From NCBI GenBank assembly GCA_945906935.1, contig CAMDSO010000007.1:1-64000 (forward strand): 64,000 bases of DNA, read 5' to 3'. The position numbers and the translations under genes are program-made. The notes under the pieces were generated by a model. That model ran no database searches, had not been told where the DNA came from, and was given only the letters and a program-made list of their open reading frames with translations. Below are positions 57,353 through 64,000 of this stretch, one piece after another. How positions within the stretch are numbered: position 1 is the first letter of the stretch; each line of letters starts with the position of its first letter. Origin of the DNA: Bordetella parapertussis (GTDB lineage Bacteria; Pseudomonadota; Gammaproteobacteria; Burkholderiales; SG8-41).

Positions 57353-57419
57353 TTAGGACGCTTGGGACGCTTGGGACGCTTGGGACGTTTAGGACGTTTA
57401 GGACGCTTAGGACGCTTAG
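57353..57419. repeat. 9-bp tandem repeat (ttaggacgc / ttgggacgc), about 7 units
   Basis: ttaggacgc ttgggacgc ttgggacgc ttgggacgt ttaggacgt ttaggacgc ttaggacgc ttag. Confidence 0.92.
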
Positions 57420-58027
57420 CGTATCGGCGGAACGGCGGCGGTCGCCGTCCACGCCACCAGCGCCTCCATCAGCGCATCGGATGCCGCAACCAAAGCGTGT
57501 ATGCCGCCGATCGCATCGGCACTCGCGGCGTTGCGCTCGATGGTGAAGGTGCGCTGCGCAATCAGGGCGTGTCTGACCTTGTTCACCAGCGTCGCCCGCA
57601 CTACCAGCACGCCGCGACTACGCTCGGTGGTATCGAAGACATGACTGAATTCGTCCAATTCCAGCTGCAACAGGTAATCCGCCCGCACACCGCCGCCTGC
57701 AATCACACCGCCCTCGCTGGCCGCGGCCAGGCGCGCGCGCAGACGCTGCGTGAGCAAGGCCGCCGGCGTGCCCGCCCAGCGACTGTTGGCGTAAGCGCGC
57801 TGACGCGCCGGTTCCTGATAGGCCAGCCGGTAACCCAAGGCCATGGTGTCCAGCCAGGCCGGCGCGGTAAAGCCTTGCAACATGACGCTGGCGCGGATGA
57901 TTTTCGCCTCCGTCGTCTGCGTCACTGGCGGCCCGAAATCAAAGACCATCGGCGTTTCACGGTTCGACGGTCCGACGGCACACGCGCTGAGCAACAACCC
58001 CAGCCAAACGACTGATAACTTTTTCAT
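57416..58027 (-). CDS. ABC-type transport auxiliary lipoprotein (PqiC/YmbA-like)
   Basis: LLLSACAVGPSNRETP lipobox; VMLQGFTAPAWLDTMALGYRLAYQEPARQRAYANSRWAGTPAALLTQRL; last gene of mla-type operon. Confidence 0.88.
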   Translation of the reverse strand: MKKLSVVWLGLLLSACAVGPSNRETPMVFDFGPPVTQTTEAKIIRASVMLQGFTAPAWLDTMALGYRLAYQEPARQRAYANSRWAGTPAALLTQRLRARLAAASEGGVIAGGGVRADYLLQLELDEFSHVFDTTERSRGVLVVRATLVNKVRHALIAQRTFTIERNAASADAIGGIHALVAASDALMEALVAWTATAAVPPIR

Positions 58028-58944
58028 CTTCCCCCCCTGCTTTCAAATCCCGCTTCGCCGGGTCCGGGCGGTGCCGGATTACGGCCGAAGATCAGACCGT
58101 GCGGCTGTTCGTTGTGATCGTTGAGTGTGCGCTCCATACCACGCACGGCCTGCTGCAAATCATCAGCCAATTGATTCAGACGCGGCAGCGTTTCGGTCAT
58201 CACCGCATCACTCAAAGCGACACCGCTCTGCGTCAGCTCTCCCGCACCTTTGGCCGCGCGCTCGAACGCATCGACACGCTGATTTAAATTAACCAGCAGG
58301 GCGTCGACCCGCTTGAGCACTATGCCCGCCTCACCGAACAGCACCGGCACGCTGCGCCGAGTCGGCTCCAGCCCCGCCGCCACGCTCGCCACCTGCGCCG
58401 CCGCCTGGTCGATGCGGCGCAAGGCGCCGACCAGCTGTTGCTGGTTGGCGTCGCTCAGCAGCGCGTTGATACGCGTCGCCGTTTGGCTGAAATTGGCAAG
58501 CATCTGCTGGCCGGCATCGGTCGCGCTATCGATGAACGAAGGACGCACCTCGATACGCGCGAGTGCACCCTCCGCCGCCACCAGCGCGGCCGGCTTGTTG
58601 CCGGCGTCATCCAGGATTACATAGGCCAGGCCGGTGACGCCCTGCGCGCCGAGCTGGGCGTAGCTGCCCTGCGTAAGCGGCGTGTCACTGCGCACCGTAA
58701 TTTCAACCAGCACGCTCAGCGGATTGGCCGGATCGAAATTAATGGCGACCACCTTGCCCACCGTCACGCCGCGAAAACGTACCGCCGCCTGCGCGTTCAA
58801 ACCGGACACCGGATAGCGCGACACCAGCATGAGATTTTTCGTTTGCACCGTATCGCCGCCAAACCAGGCGTAAACCGCGATCACTCCCAGCCCCAAGAGC
58901 AGCGTAAACAAACTCGCCGCCAATGCATGTGCCCTGTTCTCCAT
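58024..58944 (-). CDS. MlaD/MCE family protein
   Basis: TM followed by SRYPVSGLNAQAAVRFRGVTVGKVVAINFDPANPLSVLVEITVRSDTPLTQGSYAQLGAQGVTGLAYVIL. Confidence 0.93.
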   Translation of the reverse strand: MENRAHALAASLFTLLLGLGVIAVYAWFGGDTVQTKNLMLVSRYPVSGLNAQAAVRFRGVTVGKVVAINFDPANPLSVLVEITVRSDTPLTQGSYAQLGAQGVTGLAYVILDDAGNKPAALVAAEGALARIEVRPSFIDSATDAGQQMLANFSQTATRINALLSDANQQQLVGALRRIDQAAAQVASVAAGLEPTRRSVPVLFGEAGIVLKRVDALLVNLNQRVDAFERAAKGAGELTQSGVALSDAVMTETLPRLNQLADDLQQAVRGMERTLNDHNEQPHGLIFGRNPAPPGPGEAGFESRGGR

Positions 58945-58983
58945 CGTCTCTGCTCTCCTTGCGCCTGGTCTGCTGCGGCCTGC

Positions 58984-59781
58984 TCAGGTCATTGCGATGA
59001 TGGCATTGACCGCCTGCACCGCCTCGAGCGCGCGCCGGCCGCGCCCGCCCATGAAAAAATTACTTATGAACGGATGCGGATTGGCGACCACCTCGTCGAG
59101 GCTACCGATAATTTCCACGCGCTGATCACACAATACCGCAACCCGGTCCGACAACGACACCAGCGTGTCCAGATCGTGCGTCACCATGACGACGGTGAGT
59201 TTCAATTCGTCGTGCAACTCGTCGATCAGCTTGACGAAGCTTTCGCTGCGATCGGGGTCGAGGCCGGCCGTCGGCTCATCGAGAAAAATCAGCTCCGGTT
59301 CGAGCGCCAGTGCGCGCGCGAGGGCGATGCGTTTGATCATGCCGCCGGAGAGATCCGACGGCATCTTGTTGGCGTGACGCGGTTCTATCCCCACCATATT
59401 GAGCTTGAGCATGACCAGATCGTGGATCAGGCCTTCATCGACCGTGCGCAGTTCGCGCAAGGGCAGCGCCAGATTGTCGTAGACGCTGAGTGCGCTGAAC
59501 AACGCACCTGCCTGAAACAACACGCCCCAGCGGTTGCGCAAGCGGCGCAGCGCCGGCGCATCGCTGCCGTGCAGGGCGGTGCCAAACACGCGCACCTCGC
59601 CGCGCGACGGCGTTTCGAGCCCCAGCATCTGGCGCAGCATCGTCGTCTTGCCGCTGCCTGAACCGCCGACCAGCGAGAGAATTTCACCGCGCCGCACATC
59701 GAGGTCGATGTTCCGGTGTACGACGTAATCGCCGAACTGCGTATAGAGCCCGCGGATTTCGATGATGTGATCGTGCGTCAT
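58984..59781 (-). CDS. Mla-type ABC transporter ATP-binding protein
   Basis: LVGGSGSGKTTMLRQMLGLETPSRGEV, DLSGGMIKRIALARALALEPELIFLDEPTAGLDPDRS. Confidence 0.95.
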   Translation of the reverse strand: MTHDHIIEIRGLYTQFGDYVVHRNIDLDVRRGEILSLVGGSGSGKTTMLRQMLGLETPSRGEVRVFGTALHGSDAPALRRLRNRWGVLFQAGALFSALSVYDNLALPLRELRTVDEGLIHDLVMLKLNMVGIEPRHANKMPSDLSGGMIKRIALARALALEPELIFLDEPTAGLDPDRSESFVKLIDELHDELKLTVVMVTHDLDTLVSLSDRVAVLCDQRVEIIGSLDEVVANPHPFISNFFMGGRGRRALEAVQAVNAIIAMT

Positions 59782-59788
59782 GGCAGAC

Positions 59789-60928
59789 TCATGGCAGGCC
59801 GACATCCTTGAACAGGATGGCAAACACCGCGTCGACCAAAATCACCATGGTAATCGAGGTGACCACCGAATTGGTGGTACCGATGCCGAGGCTCTCGGTG
59901 TTCGGTTCGATGCGCAGACCGAAGTGACACGCCACCAGCGCGATCATCACACCAAACACCACGCCCTTGCCCAGCCCCAACCACAAATTCGCAATCGGCA
60001 CGGCATCCGGCAGGCTCAGCAGAAAATGCTGGTAGCCAATGCCCAGCTCGAGCTGCGCCGCCACCATGCCGCCGAGCAGCGCCACCGTATTGGTCCATAA
60101 CACCACCAGCGGCATCGAGATCGCCAGCGCCAACATTTTCGGCAGGATCAAACGCAGGGACTGCGAAATACCCATGACCGCCATCGCATCGAGTTCCTGC
60201 GTCACGCGCATGACCCCCAACGACGCGGTGATGGCCGACCCCGAGCGCCCGGCGACCAGGATCGCCGCCAGCACCGGGCCCAGCTCGCGCACCACACTGA
60301 CACCCAGAATGTTGATGATAAAAGCATCGGCCCCGAATAATTTGAGTTGCTGCGCCGAGAGGTAACTCAGCACCACGCCGATCAGAAAGCCAACCAGTGC
60401 GGTAATCCCCAGCGCCTGCGCACCGGTGCGATAAATATTCGCCGAGAGTTCGCGCCACGGGATGCGCCGCGGATGCCGCACCAGCATCAGTATTTCGATC
60501 ACCGCTTGCCCGAGCACGCACAGCATATGCGTCAGGTGGTCGAAAACACTCAGCATCTTGCGGCCGATAAACAGGGGCAGAAATAAGGGATCAAATCCCG
60601 CTGCAGGCGGCAAGGCGGGCGGCGCCGGCTGCAAGCGCGCAAACAGGCGCTCCTGCTCGGGCTTTAACTCAAGACGGCGGGCGCGCCGGCGTCCCCAGGC
60701 GCGCCACAACAACAGTGCACCCGCGTGATCGATCACCGCGACGCCACGTAAATCCCAAAGGCAGTCCGGGTCACGTGCCACACGCGCGAGATCACGCTCA
60801 AATGCCGCCATTGCGCCCTCGAGGGAACGCAAATTCCACGCCCCCGCCAGCAGGCAGCGCTGCCCGTCGCCATCGACCGTACTGGTAAGGCTAGGGGGAG
60901 TGGATGCGGGTGACAGAGGGGCGGACAT
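59789..60928 (-). CDS. STAS domain-MlaE family ABC permease
   Basis: N-terminal STAS-like region (RCLLAGAWNLRSLEGAM...DLRGVAVIDHAGALLLW) then RELGPVLAAILVAGRSGSAITASLGVMRVTQELDAMAVMG. Confidence 0.94.
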   Translation of the reverse strand: MSAPLSPASTPPSLTSTVDGDGQRCLLAGAWNLRSLEGAMAAFERDLARVARDPDCLWDLRGVAVIDHAGALLLWRAWGRRRARRLELKPEQERLFARLQPAPPALPPAAGFDPLFLPLFIGRKMLSVFDHLTHMLCVLGQAVIEILMLVRHPRRIPWRELSANIYRTGAQALGITALVGFLIGVVLSYLSAQQLKLFGADAFIINILGVSVVRELGPVLAAILVAGRSGSAITASLGVMRVTQELDAMAVMGISQSLRLILPKMLALAISMPLVVLWTNTVALLGGMVAAQLELGIGYQHFLLSLPDAVPIANLWLGLGKGVVFGVMIALVACHFGLRIEPNTESLGIGTTNSVVTSITMVILVDAVFAILFKDVGLP

Positions 60929-61165
60929 GAGTAGTGGTGGCGGGTGGCGATCTACCCCTGAGTAGACCGCCTAGATCACTGATTGAGAAACACTTTTATC
61001 CTATCTTTGGGCGCACTACAAGTCAAACCGAGGGACTCACAGGCGGCCAAATGCTGCGCCGCAACATTTATTTTAGTCTAGACCTTGACTTCGCCCTACT
61101 CGCCATTATAATTTCAATTGTGCGTTGCAACATTTAAACCTCGTCAAGCCGCAAATCTAGAAATT

Positions 61166-61177
61166 AAACAATTGTTT
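61166..61177. promoter_or_regulatory. 12-bp perfect palindrome upstream of phasin
   Basis: AAACAATTGTTT, ending 27 nt before the phasin ATG (61204). Confidence 0.35.
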
Positions 61178-61203
61178 TGCAATAACTTTTGAAGGAGATT
61201 GCA

Positions 61204-61743
61204 ATGTATCAAACCCCTGAGCAACTGATGGCCATGAACAAAGCCAGCCTGGAAGCCGCCGTGCGTTTCGCCGGTATCGCCCTTGAAGGCGCCGAACGGT
61301 TCATGGAAGTGCAATTGAAAGCCGCCAAGGGCGCTTTTGCCGACGGCGTGCAACAAGCCAAGGCATTATCCGAAATCAAAACCCCGCAGGACCTCACGCA
61401 AATCAAGACTTCGATGCTGCAACCGGGGATGGAAAAAACCGCCTCCTACGTAAAGAGCGTCTACGACGTTGCTGCAGCGACCCAGAACGAACTCAACAAG
61501 CTGGTTGAAGAGCAAATTTCTGAGTTCAACAAGCAGGTGGTGACTTCGCTCGACAAGATCGTGAAGACCGCACCGGCCGGATCGGATGTCGCCGTGGCCG
61601 CATTCAAATCAGCCATGACTGGCATGAATGCAGCCTACGACAACATGAGCAAATCGGCCAAGCAGTTTGCCGATCTGACCCATGCCAATGTCGAGGCAGC
61701 CGCCTCGCAGGCAATCAACCCGGGCAAAAAGAAAGCCGCCTGA
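61204..61743 (+). CDS. Phasin family protein
   Basis: MYQTPEQLMAMNKASLEAAVRFAGIALEGAERFMEVQLKAAKGAFADGVQQAKAL; RBS gaaggag. Confidence 0.93.
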   Translation: MYQTPEQLMAMNKASLEAAVRFAGIALEGAERFMEVQLKAAKGAFADGVQQAKALSEIKTPQDLTQIKTSMLQPGMEKTASYVKSVYDVAAATQNELNKLVEEQISEFNKQVVTSLDKIVKTAPAGSDVAVAAFKSAMTGMNAAYDNMSKSAKQFADLTHANVEAAASQAINPGKKKAA

Positions 61744-61757
61744 GTTTTCTCTGCGCA

Positions 61758-61790
61758 TAAAAAACCCCGGCTATATGCCGGGTTTTTTTA
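61758..61790 (+). terminator. Rho-independent terminator
   Basis: AAAACCCCGGCTATATGCCGGGTTTTTTT. Confidence 0.88.
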
Positions 61791-61808
61791 TGCCTCCCGC
61801 AACCCGCG

Positions 61809-62564
61809 CTAGCGTCCCTCTTCGATGGTTTTCGCCCAGCGAAATCCGAGCGCTGTCACGCCCTCCTTCAATTCCGCCATCGCCACCGCGATGCGCGTTG
61901 CATCACCACGCACGCCGAGTTCGATATAGCGGTCACTGTCACTCATGTGCGGCAGGCTGAAGACCTTCAAGCCCGGATGGCGTTTAAGGCAATCATTCAT
62001 CAAGTCGATGATCATGCTCTCGCCGGCACCGCGCACGATGATGGCCTCTTCGGCGACGCTGCCGGCAGCAAACTGTGCGCGATACTGGTCGTCGAGCACC
62101 CAGGCCATCATCGGCCAGGCCATCTGCGGAAAGCCCGGCAAAAAATGATGATGATTAAAACTGAAGCCGGGAATGCGGTTGTACGGGTTGGGAATGATGC
62201 GGCTGCCGGTTGGAAATTCACCCATCTGCAAACGCTGCGGCGTGATGTCGGCACCAAAACGCGCACGGATCTCGGTGTCGGCATCCGGATGCAGCGTCAG
62301 CGCAACGCCAACGGCGTCGGCCGCGCACTGCCGCGTGTGATCGTCCGGCGTGGCACCGATGCCGCCAAAGCTGAACACCACGTCGTCCGTCGCCAGTGTG
62401 CGCTTGAGCGTGGCCGTGATCAGTGCCGGCTCATCGGCCAGATACTGACACCAGGACAATTCAAGACCCCGCTCACGCAGCGTCGAAATAACCGTGGCCA
62501 TGTGTTTGTCCTGGCGTTTGCCCGACATGATTTCATCACCGATGATAATGGCGCCAAATTGCAT
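61809..62564 (-). CDS. CinA-like molybdopterin-binding domain protein
   Basis: GAIIIGDEIMSGKRQDKHMATVISTLRERGLELSWCQYLADEPALITATLKRTLATDDVVFSFGGIGATPDDHTRQ. Confidence 0.9.
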   Translation of the reverse strand: MQFGAIIIGDEIMSGKRQDKHMATVISTLRERGLELSWCQYLADEPALITATLKRTLATDDVVFSFGGIGATPDDHTRQCAADAVGVALTLHPDADTEIRARFGADITPQRLQMGEFPTGSRIIPNPYNRIPGFSFNHHHFLPGFPQMAWPMMAWVLDDQYRAQFAAGSVAEEAIIVRGAGESMIIDLMNDCLKRHPGLKVFSLPHMSDSDRYIELGVRGDATRIAVAMAELKEGVTALGFRWAKTIEEGR

Positions 62565-62606
62565 GATGCTTTTCTCTCCCTGACAGGTTGCATGAAACCG
62601 GCCTCG

Positions 62607-63035
62607 TCAGCCGTATATGTAAGATTCCAGTTGTCCGATCACGAACTGCTGCTCTGAAATTGTTTCCTTGACCAGATCACCAATCGACAACAGTCCGGTC
62701 AATTTGCCGTCCTCAATCACCGGCAAATGGCGGATGCGCTTCTCAGTCATCAGGGCCATGCATTCTTCAATAGTCCGTTGTGGCCCCACGCAAACAACGC
62801 GCTCCGTCATGATTTCCGAGACGCGTGTGTCGTGTGATGACCTGCCCTGCAAAACAATCTTCCGTGCGTAATCGCGTTCCGACAGAATACCCGCCAGCCG
62901 GCCATCGGCCACCACCGGCAACGCGCCGATCCCGTGCTCCGCCATCAAGCGCAGTGCGTCTATCACCGGCACATCGGGTTCTATCGTGAAAACACCGGAC
63001 TGCTTGCCCTGCAACAACTGTCTGACAGTCTTCAT
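62607..63035 (-). CDS. Tandem CBS domain protein
   Basis: MKTVRQLLQGKQSGVFTIEPDVPVIDALRLMAEHGIGALPVVADGRLAGILSERDYARKI and a second repeat ECMALMTEKRIRHLPVIEDGKLTGLLSIGDLVK. Confidence 0.94.
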   Translation of the reverse strand: MKTVRQLLQGKQSGVFTIEPDVPVIDALRLMAEHGIGALPVVADGRLAGILSERDYARKIVLQGRSSHDTRVSEIMTERVVCVGPQRTIEECMALMTEKRIRHLPVIEDGKLTGLLSIGDLVKETISEQQFVIGQLESYIYG

Positions 63036-63190
63036 GTCTTTCTCCGTTGCGTGATGGAAAAGCGCCAACAATCCGGATGTCATCGAGTGTAATCCAATCC
63101 CGCCGCCACGCAACTGCCGCGTTAATCACGCTATGATCGCCTCGCCCCTGCGCCCCTCTCTGCGGCGGGGCGCAGTATCCGGAGTGCTCT

Positions 63191-64000
63191 ATGTATAAAA
63201 AACACCTGGCGTTTTTCCGCGAGCTCTGGTCGCTGGCCCGCCCCTATTGGTTCGGCAAAGAAAAATGGGCGGCACGCGGCCTGCTTGCCGCGGTGATTGG
63301 CCTCAACCTCGGCCTCGTCTACCTCGAAGTCGTACTCAGCTATTGGCAGAATGATTTCTACAACACCCTGCAAACCAGCAACCAGGACGCCTTCTTCCGT
63401 GAGTTGATGCGCTTTTGCTGGCTCGCAGCGGCCTTCATTGGCATCGGCGCCTACGAGTTGTATCTCAACCAGATGCTGCAAATCCGCTGGCGCGAATGGC
63501 TGACCACGCATTATCTCGACGAGTGGATCGGCGCTGGTGTTCACTACCGCCTGCAAATCAGCGGTGGTGGCAGCGACAACCCCGACCAACGGATCGCCGA
63601 GGATCTCGCCGAATTCTGCGAAAAAACGCTGGCGCTGGCCCTCGGCCTGATGTCGGCGGTGATCACACTGCTGTCCTTTCTGGTGATTCTGTGGACGCTG
63701 TCCGGTTCGCTGGCGGTGACCCTCTTCGGCCATGCGATCGAAATCCCCGGCTATATGCTGTGGGTCGCACTGCTCTATTCGGTGGCCGGCACGCTGCTGG
63801 TGCACTGGATCGGCAAACCGCTGATCACGATGAATTTTGAAAAACAAAAAGTCGAGGCCGACTTCCGCTTCTCGCTGGTGCGCTTTCGCGAGAACAGCGA
63901 GGCAGTGGCACTTTATCGCGGCGAAGCCGACGAATTACGCCAGCTGCACGGACGCTTCGCGCAGATCGTCACCAACTGGTGGCACATCATGCGCAAGACC
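63191..64000 (+). CDS. SbmA/BacA/YddA-like ABC transporter (3' truncated by window end)
   Basis: Open frame to base 64000, so absent from the ORF track: MYKKHLAFFRELWSLARPYWFGKEKWAARGLLAAVIGLNLGLVYLEVVLSYWQNDFYNTLQ...LQIRWREWLTTHYLDEWI. Confidence 0.85.
   Translation, partial: MYKKHLAFFRELWSLARPYWFGKEKWAARGLLAAVIGLNLGLVYLEVVLSYWQNDFYNTLQTSNQDAFFRELMRFCWLAAAFIGIGAYELYLNQMLQIRWREWLTTHYLDEWIGAGVHYRLQISGGGSDNPDQRIAEDLAEFCEKTLALALGLMSAVITLLSFLVILWTLSGSLAVTLFGHAIEIPGYMLWVALLYSVAGTLLVHWIGKPLITMNFEKQKVEADFRFSLVRFRENSEAVALYRGEADELRQLHGRFAQIVTNWWHIMRKT

Noticed and set aside
57353-57419. Possible CRISPR or iteron origin
   Set aside because: 9-bp units with no spacers, no AT-rich region and no replication initiator gene nearby; better described as a minisatellite.

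Overview
The window is about 64 kb of high-GC chromosomal sequence. It is probably betaproteobacterial: it has three orphan Bug/TctC-type solute-binding proteins, a phasin and an Mla system. About 60 genes were called by reading the ORF translations, and no rRNA, tRNA or CRISPR array was recognised. Main blocks: a left-edge MNT/HEPN pair; hrpA; a histidine kinase/response regulator pair; an RND efflux operon; a CoA-dependent catabolic cluster; an arsenic operon (arsR, ArsJ-associated GAPDH, arsJ, acr3) with no arsC; pabB; gluQ-RS; rhomboid; a GntR/Gfo-Idh/creatininase/cupin/hydroxyacid dehydrogenase module; a lower-GC accessory segment (about 50.4-56.9 kb) with a formyltransferase-like protein, a solute-binding protein, a dicarboxylate symporter and an adenylate cyclase, ending in a degenerate IS1595-like transposase; an mlaEFD-lipoprotein operon; a phasin; CinA-like and CBS proteins; and a truncated SbmA/YddA-like transporter. 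The most interesting observation is at 44584-45144 (minus strand). A carboxymuconolactone decarboxylase/AhpD-like gene appears as two ORFs only because of one in-frame TGA. That TGA sits where the second Cys of the family CxxC motif is expected (ECAY-TGA-SNQ), and a bSECIS-like hairpin follows it, so this is a candidate CxxU selenoprotein. Decay is also visible: DUF1993 with an in-frame TAA, an alcohol dehydrogenase III remnant with two deletions, and the IS1595 relic. Several loci carry short tandem repeats with 3n-bp units. All family assignments come from memory of protein families; no searches were run.
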